A DNA stretch of 64,000 bases from Paraperibacillus marinus. GTDB taxonomy: Bacteria; Bacillota; Bacilli; Bacillales; DSM-1321. Shown piece by piece: positions 36,136-43,287 of the stretch. The translations under genes were made by a program, and so were the position numbers. The stretch is taken from positions 2,356,001-2,420,000 of the forward strand of contig NZ_CP143542.1 of NCBI RefSeq assembly GCF_046237605.1, read 5' to 3'. The number at the start of each line of letters is the position of its first letter. Within the stretch, counting starts at the first letter, position 1. The notes beneath the pieces were generated by a model. It did no database searches. It had not been told where the DNA came from and saw only the letters and a program-made list of their open reading frames with translations.

Positions 36136-36741
36136 TTATTTAAAAAATTTTACACGCTCTTCAAGCGGCTGGAATTCCTTCTCGCCGGCAGGAGCGGTCG
36201 GCTTTCCGAACGGCATCTGGGCAATCAGCCTCCAGTTTTCAGGCAGGTTCCATTCCTGCCTGACTTCTTCATCAATCAGCGGATTGTAATGCTGAAGCGA
36301 TGCACCGAAGCCTTCGAGTTCAAGTGATGTCCAGATGTTATACTGCAGCATCCCGCTTGACTGCTGTGACCAGACAGGGAAATTGTCAGCATACAGCTCA
36401 AACTGTTTCTGGAATCCTTCTACGACATTCTGGTCTTCAAAGAAAAGGACGGTGCCATAGCCGCTGGCAAAGGATTTCATCTTATCCTCAGTTGAACCGA
36501 AGTTTTCTGCAGGAACGATCTTTCTTAGCGTTTCCTTCGTAATGTCCCATAGCCTGGCATGGTTTTCACTCAGCAGGACAACCACACGCGCGCTTTGTGA
36601 GTTAAAGGCGGATGGAGTATATTTTACAGCGTGGTTGACGATCTCCTGAATTCTTTCATCTGAGACCGGCGCCTCGCTGCTGATGCTGTAAATAGAACGC
36701 CTGTTTTCAATAGCGGAATAAAAATCGGTTTTGTTTTCCAT
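36136..36741 (-). CDS. Nitroreductase family oxidoreductase
   Basis: About 201 residues of the FMN-dependent nitroreductase fold, subgroup resembling B. subtilis YodC/YdgI. The FMN contact block ENRRSIYSISSE at the N terminus and the QYNIWTSLELEGFGASLQHYNP (here given in part) helix are typical, as is the IAQMPFGKPTAPAGEKEF tail. The second of two close ATG codons is chosen because AAGGAGG lies 8 bases before it. It lies 19 bases after the catechol dioxygenase-like gene and is thus under the same promoter and operator. Likely role: two-electron reduction of quinones or nitro compounds. Confidence 0.88.
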   Translation of the reverse strand: MENKTDFYSAIENRRSIYSISSEAPVSDERIQEIVNHAVKYTPSAFNSQSARVVVLLSENHARLWDITKETLRKIVPAENFGSTEDKMKSFASGYGTVLFFEDQNVVEGFQKQFELYADNFPVWSQQSSGMLQYNIWTSLELEGFGASLQHYNPLIDEEVRQEWNLPENWRLIAQMPFGKPTAPAGEKEFQPLEERVKFFK

Positions 36742-36760
36742 GTTCATTTCCTCCTTAAGA

Positions 36761-37606
36761 TTAAACGATTAAATGGATTTTGTTGCCGGATGGATCATAA
36801 GTGATATACATCTGCTCTTTCTTTTCTACAGAAGCACCCAGTTGCCTTATGCGCTCCACGGCCTGCTCCAAAGCTTCAGTGCCCGGGAAGATCAGCGTAT
36901 ACCAATTCAGCCCTGTACTGGATTCTGCCGGCGGGGGCGCACCCTCTCCCGCCCAAGTATTCAGGCCGAGATGGTGATGATATTTCCCTGTGGAAACAAA
37001 CAGCGCCTGGCTTCCCAGATGACTGACCGCCTCGAAGCCGAGACCGTTTGTATAGAATTCTTCTGTTTCCCGAAGCTCCGCGACATGTAGATGGACATGC
37101 CCCATCACGGTACCGGCAGGAAGCCCCTTCCACTCTCCCCTTGATTCAGAAAGAAGATCCTTGAAATCGAGGGGATCCACCGTCATCTGCACCTCAGTCC
37201 CCTGCCATGTCCATTCGCTTGGCGGCCGGTCTGCATAGATTTCGATTCCATTTCCGTCAGGATCGGAAAAATAAAGCGCCTCGCTTACTAAATGGTCGGA
37301 TGATCCGATCGGCAGCCCGATTTTGATGAAATGATTCACAATATCGGCAAGATCTGAACGCTGCGGCAGGAGCAGGGCAAAATGGTACAGGCCTGTCGTA
37401 TTCCGTTCCCTCGGTGTCACTTGTTCCGGACGCTCCAGGGACAGGAGCGGTGTTTTCCCGTCGGCCGAAAGTACGGCACTGCTGTCTGAGCGGTCTATTA
37501 CTATAAACCCTATTACTTCTTCATAAAACCTGATTGCGCGATATAAATCTGCGACTTTCAACTTTATTTCCCCAGGATATATATTAGGCTTTGCATGAAA
37601 GCTCAT
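36761..37606 (-). CDS. catE: Catechol-2,3-dioxygenase-like VOC protein (CatE family)
   Basis: 281 residues: two tandem VOC modules, as in extradiol dioxygenases. Metal ligands are the expected His of GHVHLHV in the second module, the His of the HHLGLNTW block and a Glu in the first-module GNGIEIYADRPPSEW. B. subtilis CatE cleaves catechol and is controlled by quinone-sensing CatR/YodB. GGAGGG lies before the ATG. It is first in an operon with the nitroreductase and divergent from an HxlR repressor, matching a quinone-detoxification role. Confidence 0.87.
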   Translation of the reverse strand: MSFHAKPNIYPGEIKLKVADLYRAIRFYEEVIGFIVIDRSDSSAVLSADGKTPLLSLERPEQVTPRERNTTGLYHFALLLPQRSDLADIVNHFIKIGLPIGSSDHLVSEALYFSDPDGNGIEIYADRPPSEWTWQGTEVQMTVDPLDFKDLLSESRGEWKGLPAGTVMGHVHLHVAELRETEEFYTNGLGFEAVSHLGSQALFVSTGKYHHHLGLNTWAGEGAPPPAESSTGLNWYTLIFPGTEALEQAVERIRQLGASVEKKEQMYITYDPSGNKIHLIV

Positions 37607-37630
37607 TGTATTCCCTCCATGTGATAAGTC

Positions 37631-37651
37631 TTACTTACTTTATGTAAGTAA
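37631..37651. promoter_or_regulatory. Operator palindrome for the HxlR-type repressor
   Basis: TTACTTAC and GTAAGTAA are perfect inverted halves around a 5-base spacer. The palindrome directly follows, and touches, the -10 of the catE promoter, so a bound repressor would block initiation. The half-sites resemble those of YodB/CatR. Confidence 0.8.
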
Positions 37652-37679
37652 TTATATTTTAGTTATCAGTTAACGTCAA
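37651..37679 (-). promoter_or_regulatory. Sigma-A promoter of the catE-nitroreductase operon
   Basis: On the minus strand TTGACG (-35) and TATAAT (-10) are separated by 17 bases. The operator begins at the end of the -10 box. Confidence 0.85.
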
Positions 37680-37687
37680 GTAACTTT

Positions 37688-37703
37688 GTTTGTTTTAACA
37701 AAC
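37688..37703. promoter_or_regulatory. Second palindrome, upstream of the HxlR gene
   Basis: GTTTGTTTTAACAAAC is a perfect 7-2-7 palindrome, next to a weak -35 (TGGTTA, 37704-37709) that pairs with TATAAT at 37727-37732 with 17 bases between. It may be an autoregulatory site; the half-sites differ from the operator at 37631. Confidence 0.45.
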
Positions 37704-37752
37704 TGGTTATTTTTTACGCAACGTTATATAATGAAAAAAAGGAGTTGTCACC

Positions 37753-38067
37753 ATGGATAAGTCCATCTGCCCAAGATTTGAAAAAGCCATCAGCATCCTC
37801 AGCCAGCGCTGGACAGGATTGATCATATATCAGCTGCTCTCCGGGCCCCAGAGATTCGGGACGATAGAAGCAGCCATCGGAGTAAGCGGGAGAGTCCTTT
37901 CTGAAAGACTGAAGGAGCTTGAAAATGAAGGGATTGTCAAAAGAGACGTGTACCCGGAAACACCGGTCCGCATAGAATATTCTCTCACAGAAAAAGGCAC
38001 TTCATTCGCCCCCCTCATGAAGGAAATTGAAAAATGGTCCCAGCAGTGGCTGGAGGCACCACAATAG
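37753..38067 (+). CDS. HxlR/MarR-type redox-sensing repressor (YodB/CatR family)
   Basis: 104 residues, one winged helix-turn-helix. The N-terminal Cys (residue 6, in MDKSICPRFE) matches the conserved sensing Cys of YodB and CatR, which is modified by quinones or diamide. The recognition helix lies in FGTIEAAIGVSGRVLSERLKEL and the wing in VKRDVYPETPVRIEYSLTE. No second Cys is seen in the C-terminal part, unlike YodB, so sensing may rest on one Cys per monomer. AGGAGT precedes the ATG. Divergent from catE, with the operator between. Confidence 0.88.
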   Translation: MDKSICPRFEKAISILSQRWTGLIIYQLLSGPQRFGTIEAAIGVSGRVLSERLKELENEGIVKRDVYPETPVRIEYSLTEKGTSFAPLMKEIEKWSQQWLEAPQ

Positions 38068-38103
38068 AAAAAGCCAATTGTCTATAACAATTGGCTTGTA
38101 ACT

Positions 38104-38130
38104 GCATTCGAGGCTGAATGCGGTTTTTTA
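38104..38130 (+). terminator. Terminator of the HxlR gene
   Basis: GCATTC / GAATGC hairpin followed by GGTTTTTTA. A perfect 11-base inverted repeat (AAGCCAATTGT / ACAATTGGCTT) without a T run lies just before it at 38071-38097. Confidence 0.75.
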
Positions 38131-38164
38131 TTTTATGGCTCTGTTAAATTTTAATGTTGATATT

Positions 38165-38218
38165 AAAAATGGAAGTTCCATTTTTATAATATTGGTAAAC
38201 TAACGCACCCGTTAGTTT
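38165..38218. repeat. Two adjacent perfect palindromes
   Basis: AAAAATGGAA-G-TTCCATTTTT (38165-38185) and AAACTAACG-CACC-CGTTAGTTT (38197-38218). The CCCGTTAGTT part recurs at 39130-39139, on the other side of the SRPBCC gene. Upstream GGCTCTGTTAAA...TGTTGAT resembles 2894-2920. This could be the remains of a small mobile repeat; nothing else is seen in 38131-38280. Confidence 0.4.
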
Positions 38219-38280
38219 AAGTGAAAATCTTCACAATCTTATTTACCTTCACAAATCTATTCATATGTGTAGGGCATATC

Positions 38281-38312
38281 AAAAAGACGCCTACTTACTA
38301 AAGAAAAGCGCC
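38281..38312 (-). terminator. Terminator downstream of the SRPBCC gene
   Basis: On the minus strand AGGCGC pairs with GCGTCT around an inner CTT/AAG, followed by TTTT. Nearly the same hairpin ends the DinB-family gene at 3572-3604. Confidence 0.55.
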
Positions 38313-38382
38313 TGTATACGGAATATCAGTCCATTAATCGTTCTTCCAGTGGAGCGTAATACCCTATATTCGGTATCACTTT

Positions 38383-38832
38383 TCATTTTTCGGCATTCCT
38401 TTTTATATATTCATTCCTTCGCAAAAGTAAACGTTCCATATATGATCGTAAAAACATCAAGTCTGCCAACCTGCCAAGTGGTCCAAAAGGTGAGGTATAA
38501 TCGAATTTATCCGTCATCAACGTCCCATCGTCTACTAATTCAAATGTATGTTCATGCCTAAACCTTTTAAAAGCACCGCTAACCATCTCGTCTACGAAAC
38601 TATTAGGCGGATCAAACTCAGTAATAATTGATGTTAACTGCTGGCGAATACCAAAATGTGTAGCCTCCCAAGTCACGGTTTCTCCTAGTTCGATCAACCC
38701 GCTTGTACGACCTTTAACTGCTCTTTCGTTTGTATAAGCAGTCGATTCCATATGAATATCAATGCTGCGCGACAAATCAAAACAAACTTGAATAGGTGCT
38801 TTAATAAACATGGATAATTTTATAATTGGCAA
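38383..38832 (-). CDS. SRPBCC (START-like) family protein
   Basis: About 149 residues of the helix-grip SRPBCC fold, which binds hydrophobic ligands. It opens PIIKLSMFIKAPIQVCFDLSRSIDIHM, in which KAPxxxCFDLSRSIDxH is the usual first strand and helix (shown in part), and closes with MERLLLRRNEYIKR. The start is a TTG, because GAGGAG lies 8 bases upstream; the GTG further up touches that site. The small frame 38845-38985 ends at this ribosome site, hinting at coupling. Ligand unknown. Confidence 0.78.
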   Translation of the reverse strand: MPIIKLSMFIKAPIQVCFDLSRSIDIHMESTAYTNERAVKGRTSGLIELGETVTWEATHFGIRQQLTSIITEFDPPNSFVDEMVSGAFKRFRHEHTFELVDDGTLMTDKFDYTSPFGPLGRLADLMFLRSYMERLLLRRNEYIKRNAEK

Positions 38833-38844
38833 TAGCCACACTCC

Positions 38845-38985
38845 TCAACCTAGTCGTTCACTAATGATTAGGTACATAATAAGGTCGATCTTGCTCAACA
38901 ACCTGAGTCCCCATTTCACTATCGTCTCCGTTAGCACCCTCGCTACTGACACAGCATCAAAGATGATGGATGTTCTATCGTTCAT
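38845..38985 (-). CDS. Possible small coupled reading frame or gene remnant
   Basis: A 46-codon frame from ATG 38985 that reads protein-like (VARVLTETIVKWGLRLLSK) and ends at the ribosome site of the SRPBCC gene. No good ribosome site precedes its ATG, and the frame is open a little further upstream, so it may be the tail of a decayed gene. No family recognised. Confidence 0.3.
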   Translation of the reverse strand: MNDRTSIIFDAVSVARVLTETIVKWGLRLLSKIDLIMYLIISERLG

Positions 38986-39160
38986 ACATGGGTGGTGAAG
39001 GACATTATTTGTTTAAAATGGGACTGATTGTGATTGATCTTCCAAGAATTTAAACTCCTTCATCAATAAATCTTTCATTATTATAATTTCAATAACAAAT
39101 TGAACATTTCCTTCTTCAAGTAACCTGACCCGTTAGTTAAATAGGCGTACCCTTATAACA

Positions 39161-39195
39161 AAGAAAACTCGCAGATTTCTTATGCGAGTTTTCTT
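39161..39195 (-). terminator. Perfect hairpin downstream of the GNAT gene
   Basis: A 13-base perfect inverted repeat (AAGAAAACTCGCA / TGCGAGTTTTCTT). It lies beyond the closer hairpin at 39249 and may be a second terminator. The remaining bases of 38986-39322 hold nothing else. Confidence 0.6.
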
Positions 39196-39248
39196 AAATG
39201 AAATTATATCCTCTGATAGCAACAATACTTACGAAAACAGCCAAAAAC

Positions 39249-39281
39249 AAAAACCTCATCTTTTTGAAAAATGAGGTTTTT
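39249..39281 (-). terminator. Terminator of the GNAT gene at 39323
   Basis: AAAAACCTCAT / ATGAGGTTTTT stem of 11 pairs, with T-rich sequence following on the minus strand. Confidence 0.8.
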
Positions 39282-39322
39282 TACACATTGATGTAGATTC
39301 CCTGCCAGAACAGAGATTGAAT

Positions 39323-39853
39323 CTACTGCTTTTTATTTTGTAAAACAGTAATAAAACCATCTAAAATTTCATGGCTAACAACGTATCCTTTTCGTTTATA
39401 AAACTCTAAAGCATCCTCATTGCCATTCGAAACAAAAATAAAATAATTTTCGACACCAGATTGATTCAACCAACTCATTGACATATTGAAAAGCTTTGAG
39501 CCAATCCCGTATTTTCTATACGCTTCACTTATATAAAACTGGGATAGACAACCTACATTCTTTTCACTAATAGAAGAAATGTCAAAAAAAGTAGCAAAAT
39601 CATTAGAATATGACTCTTTCGGTGAGATGTTCGAGTATGCATAGCCAACTATCTTTTCTTCAACTTTAGCAACAATTATATGATTGTAAATTGCACTCTT
39701 AATAGAAGGAATCATTCTTGTTTCAAAATTCATCCCGTCGAACAATTCAGGCTTTATTTTTGCCTTTGACTTTTGAAAGACCATGAGCTCATTACATAAA
39801 TCTTTGCAATACTCTGCTTTCTCGATAGGTATGATTTCATATTTTATATCCAT
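39323..39853 (-). CDS. GNAT family N-acetyltransferase
   Basis: 176 residues. The acetyl-CoA loop is RKYGIGSKLF (R-x-x-G-I-G), preceded by the beta4 strand VGCLSQFYISEAY and followed by a helix and NYFIFVSNGNEDALEFYKRKGY, the usual late GNAT block. GAGGGGGAAG precedes the ATG. AT-rich compared with the neighbouring sugar operon. Monocistronic, with its own terminators. Substrate unknown. Confidence 0.85.
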   Translation of the reverse strand: MDIKYEIIPIEKAEYCKDLCNELMVFQKSKAKIKPELFDGMNFETRMIPSIKSAIYNHIIVAKVEEKIVGYAYSNISPKESYSNDFATFFDISSISEKNVGCLSQFYISEAYRKYGIGSKLFNMSMSWLNQSGVENYFIFVSNGNEDALEFYKRKGYVVSHEILDGFITVLQNKKQ

Positions 39854-39988
39854 GTTCTTCCCCCTCTATTTGTTCTTTGATTAATTTGACATAAGGTAAT
39901 TGCGATTCTAAAATTATCATAAATCGATTAGTATCGTTTGGAAAGCAGGCACATTAAAGTGGTATAGAAACCTTTTAAAGGTTATGTT

Positions 39989-40260
39989 ATGGATAAATCA
40001 GTAATAAATGTAAGGTTCTAGTTTTGGGTGAAATATTAAGTGGCACAAAAAGATTTTGTGAACAAAAAAATGGAATAGAAGGTATAAGCCAAAAGGTACT
40101 GACACAGAATTTACGTTCAATGTAGAATGATGGATTAATAGTACGCCAAGGTTTATAGACCCATTCTAAACTCAATGAAATAATGGGGTTTAGGGTATCA
40201 GGAAATGGTGTCGAATTTTGACAGATGCCCTCTATCATAAGCATTAGTCATTGCAAATGT
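39989..40260 (+). pseudogene. Decayed HxlR-family regulator
   Basis: From about 40006 one frame reads KCKVLVLGEILSGTKRF, then GIEGISQKVLTQNLRSM, a stop, NDGLIVRQGL and another stop. This matches the HxlR pattern (GKWKxLIL...GTKRFNEL...PGISQKMLTQQLRELEEDGLIxR). Several stops and a start out of frame show the gene is dead. The protein had a Cys in place of the usual Trp of GKW. It fills most of the 39854-40272 gap and is unrelated in sequence to the intact HxlR gene at 37753 beyond family resemblance. Confidence 0.65.
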
Positions 40261-40272
40261 ATATGTAAGTTC

Positions 40273-40809
40273 CTAAAGAACGCGATGCTCCATCAGCCAG
40301 CAGTCCCGCAGCTCTCCTTCATGTAGCTCCCGCTTTGGCAGGAGCTTTATCTTCTTGAATCCGCATTTTTCATAGCAGCGGATAGCCCGGAGGTTTTCAG
40401 TACGCGGATCCATGACGATGGATTTTGCCCCCTCTTCTTCCCGCAGGTATGAAATCATGGATGCAATCAGCTTTGTACCGATTCCCCTCCCCCAGTATGA
40501 TGGTTCACCGATGAACTGATCCATGCCGTAGATATCACTCCCTGACAAGCCATATAGTTCTTTTGTTTCTTCATCCAGTTCATAATACTGCAGGTAGCCG
40601 ATGGCAGCTCCGTCCAGCTCCACTATGCACATCTCCTGCTGCTCTTTGTTTTCAAAAAAGACGGCGCAGACTTTTTCCAGATCAAAGGGATTATCTCTTC
40701 CTTCATAAAATCGGAGGACAGCCGGATCGGAGAGCCATGTTGCCAACAATTCACCATCTTTTCTTTCTAACTGGCGCAGAGTTACATTTCCATTCCAAAA
40801 TCCAATCAT
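40273..40809 (-). CDS. GNAT acetyltransferase resembling aminoglycoside 6'-N-acetyltransferases
   Basis: 178 residues. IYGMDQFIGEPSYWGRGIGTKL, shown in part as MDQFIGEPSYWGRGIGT, is the block typical of AAC(6')-type GNATs, with acetyl-CoA loop WGRGIGT. DPRTENLRAIRCYEKCGF is also shared with that group. Many chromosomal relatives have no proven antibiotic activity, so resistance is only a possibility. The ribosome site (AAGGA) is about 14 bases before the ATG, which is weak. Confidence 0.8.
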   Translation of the reverse strand: MIGFWNGNVTLRQLERKDGELLATWLSDPAVLRFYEGRDNPFDLEKVCAVFFENKEQQEMCIVELDGAAIGYLQYYELDEETKELYGLSGSDIYGMDQFIGEPSYWGRGIGTKLIASMISYLREEEGAKSIVMDPRTENLRAIRCYEKCGFKKIKLLPKRELHEGELRDCWLMEHRVL

Positions 40810-40956
40810 ACCGGTCTTAATCCTTTCCTTTTTGGAAATTTTTGATAATATCAGTGTAGCACAGCCAACTGGATTTCAGAGTGGTACTCTGGGAAATATA
40901 GTCTATGATCAATAAAGATGTAAAAATAGTAGAGTTAGATAAGGGGAGATCTTATA

Positions 40957-41385
40957 GTGGATAAAACGAAGGTTTCAGCTGCCTTCAGCTAGTTTGGGGA
41001 AGATTTTCCGATAGATGATGTAACGGAGAGATTGGGAGTAAACCCTTCAGTTACTTACAGGAGGGGCGATCGTATTCCGAACCGCTCTTCTGACAGATAC
41101 AGAAAAGAGACATGCTGGGCATTAGAAACAGGAGATGAAGCATCTCTTGATGTGAATATCCAGCTTCAAACCATTATGAATCAGATACAAGGCAAGACTG
41201 CCGTCATAAATGCTGTCAAAGCCGATTACTCGTTAGATTGCAGGTTCGATATTGTTATCATAATAGAAGATGGAGATACACCTGCTTTTTCCCTGAATAA
41301 AGACATCCTAACGTTTGCGGCAGGCATTGGAGCTGAATTGGATTTGGATTTATACGCGAATCCTTACCGGGCAGACTTGGACTAA
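40957..41385 (+). pseudogene. DUF4279 family gene with an in-frame TAG
   Basis: From GTG 40957, with AGGGGAG 8 bases upstream, the frame encodes 142 codons and is interrupted only by TAG at codon 12 (40990-40992). The sequence on both sides is continuous family-like protein: FGEDFPIDDVTERLGVNPS, then YRRGDRIPNRSSDRYRKETCW, typical of DUF4279 (function unknown). A late re-start is not well supported. Either a young nonsense mutation or a base error. Confidence 0.7.
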
Positions 41386-41387
41386 CT

Positions 41388-41420
41388 AATGAACACCCCG
41401 CAATACGCGGGGTGTTCATT
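41388..41420. terminator. Bidirectional terminator
   Basis: A perfect 14-base inverted repeat (AATGAACACCCCGC / GCGGGGTGTTCATT, 5-base loop) between the DUF4279 pseudogene and the end of the sugar operon; it can serve both strands. Confidence 0.88.
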
Positions 41421-41433
41421 AACGTTTCATCAA

Positions 41434-42423
41434 CTAGGACTGGCCAGTCAGCATGAATTCCTGGAGCCGCTGTACTTCCCCTGATTGTGCTGATCGGTTC
41501 GCAGCGAGGGTTACAGCGAGTGTCCGGACTCCCTCACTATATGGCGAGAGGATGAGACTGCGGTCGTTTGTGCGGATGGCTTCAATAAAGGCGTCATCCT
41601 GCTCCTGGTAGAAGTCCATGTCATTTTCATAGGTTTCTGTTCCGTTTTCGTCGTGGATGTGCAGGGCATTTCCGTTGATCACCACTCTGAAACCGCGCCC
41701 AAGCAGCTCGACTCCGGAGCTGTGGTCAGTCTGGGTGAAGGTGCAGTCCAGGCTCCCGACAGCCCCTGATTCAAGTTTGAAGCTGAGGGACGTGGAGTCA
41801 GGAATATCAATTCCCGGGATATCCCCCATCACAGTGAGGGACTGGTTTGCAAATACCGTGTGAATCTCACCGGCCAGATAACGGATCAGATCGACCGTAT
41901 GGGTGGCCTGCTCGACCAGCTGGCCGCCTGACTGGGCCATTTTTCTGTACCACGGTGTTTCAACGAACTTCGTTACATAATGGGCCCGGACCATGGCAAT
42001 TTGTTTTCCCACAAGATATGATTTCGCCTTCCTGACGGTATCCAGGTAACGGAGACAATAGCCCGAGGCACAGATGATACCCGAGTCTGTTATCGCTTGT
42101 TCCCTGGCCATCGCTTCCATCAGATCGAGGCCGACCGGCTTTTCAACCATAAGATGGATGCCGCGTGCGGCTGCTTTTTCCTCTATATTTGTATGGGCAA
42201 AAGGCGGAACACAGAGAAAAAGTGCCTGCAGATCCTCGCTTTCAAGCATTTCATCGTTGTTTGTATAAAATGGCACTCTGTATTTACTCGCAGCTTCATG
42301 GGCCCGTTCAGGGGATAGATCACATACAGCGGCAATTTCGGCATATTCGTTTCGGAATATATTGGACAGATGGGCCTGTGCAATCCCGCCTGCCCCTATG
42401 AAACCAACTTTGATTTTAGACAA
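41434..42423 (-). CDS. Gfo/Idh/MocA family NAD(P)-dependent oxidoreductase 1
   Basis: 329 residues. The Rossmann motif VGFIGAGGIAQAH and the catalytic MVEKPVGLD Lys are present; the C-terminal substrate domain holds QSGGQLVEQATHTVDLIRYL, whose His is often catalytic. The family oxidises or reduces a hydroxyl of a sugar, cyclitol or glycoside. The TTG start has AAGGAAG upstream inside the end of the isomerase gene, 5 bases away. Last gene of the sugar operon. Confidence 0.9.
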   Translation of the reverse strand: MSKIKVGFIGAGGIAQAHLSNIFRNEYAEIAAVCDLSPERAHEAASKYRVPFYTNNDEMLESEDLQALFLCVPPFAHTNIEEKAAARGIHLMVEKPVGLDLMEAMAREQAITDSGIICASGYCLRYLDTVRKAKSYLVGKQIAMVRAHYVTKFVETPWYRKMAQSGGQLVEQATHTVDLIRYLAGEIHTVFANQSLTVMGDIPGIDIPDSTSLSFKLESGAVGSLDCTFTQTDHSSGVELLGRGFRVVINGNALHIHDENGTETYENDMDFYQEQDDAFIEAIRTNDRSLILSPYSEGVRTLAVTLAANRSAQSGEVQRLQEFMLTGQS

Positions 42424-42428
42424 ATTCT

Positions 42429-43271
42429 CTACTTCCTTTCTGCAGGGGTTAAGCTTCTGCAGATGGCTTCCAGCTGGCGTCCGGTGTCCATCGCAAGGCC
42501 CTGCGGCGAAAATGGGTAAGGGGAAATCTCGGCGGTCAGGACATCATCATAGCCGATGTCATGAAGCGCCTTCACGACTTCCTTCCAGTTCACATCACCG
42601 GCAAGAAGCGGGACAAAACCGGTGATATTGCCGACTGCCGTGCTGAAATCCTTTACATGCACCTTTTTTATCCGGCTGCCGAGAGTCCGGATCCACTGCT
42701 CGGGATAGCCGAATTGAAGCACATTGCCCACATCAAAATAGACGCCCGCAAAGTCTGATTGAATTTCATCCACATAGCGCTTCATCTCAAGAGGAGAGAG
42801 GAGGAATTTGTTCCAGACATTCTCGATACCGATCATAACGCCTATCCTCTCCGCAACAGAAGCAAGACTCACAAGCTCCCGCTGGCTCCGCTCATAACAG
42901 TCACTGTAGGATGTTTCTTCGTTCACAACACCAGGGACGACAAGAATGGTATCCATTCCCATGGCGCCTGCAAGCTCCAGCTGTTTTTGCACAACCTTCC
43001 GGCCCCGTTCCCGGACGCTTTCGTCCCCCGAGGACAGCGGGGACTCCCACAACAGCCCGGTTGAAAGACTGCGAAGCTCGATATTATGCCGTTCCGCCTG
43101 GCGCAAAATTTCTTCCGCTTCCTTAACATTCGTATCCAGGGTCAATCCTGTCCCGCCGCTGTTATAAACATTCAGCTCGACCGCATCGAAGCCCGCTTCC
43201 CTGCTCCAGGCGAACACATCCTGAAGCGGCGTGCCTTCCGGGAAACACCATTGATTGATGCCTTTTTTCAT
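42429..43271 (-). CDS. TIM-barrel sugar isomerase/epimerase
   Basis: 280 residues of the xylose isomerase-like TIM-barrel family (AP endonuclease 2 fold). It opens NQWCFPEGTPLQDVFAWSREAGFDAVELN; metal ligands are probably Glu in GIENVWNKF, Asp in VYFDVGNVLQFG, His in IKKVHVKDF and Glu in DVLTAEISPYP. Relatives isomerise or epimerise keto sugars; some open or cut 3-keto-glycosides (YcjR-like). GGGAGG precedes the ATG. It lies between two Gfo/Idh/MocA genes. Confidence 0.88.
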   Translation of the reverse strand: MKKGINQWCFPEGTPLQDVFAWSREAGFDAVELNVYNSGGTGLTLDTNVKEAEEILRQAERHNIELRSLSTGLLWESPLSSGDESVRERGRKVVQKQLELAGAMGMDTILVVPGVVNEETSYSDCYERSQRELVSLASVAERIGVMIGIENVWNKFLLSPLEMKRYVDEIQSDFAGVYFDVGNVLQFGYPEQWIRTLGSRIKKVHVKDFSTAVGNITGFVPLLAGDVNWKEVVKALHDIGYDDVLTAEISPYPFSPQGLAMDTGRQLEAICRSLTPAERK

Positions 43272-43287
43272 GAAGTCTGCCTCCCTT

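Noticed and set aside
39987..40244. Minus-strand 85-codon frame in the 39.9-40.3 kb gap
   Set aside because: The plus strand shows a decayed HxlR gene at the same place, which explains the sequence better.
41388..41420. Long perfect hairpin as a possible recombination site
   Set aside because: It sits between two converging transcription units in the normal place of a bidirectional terminator.
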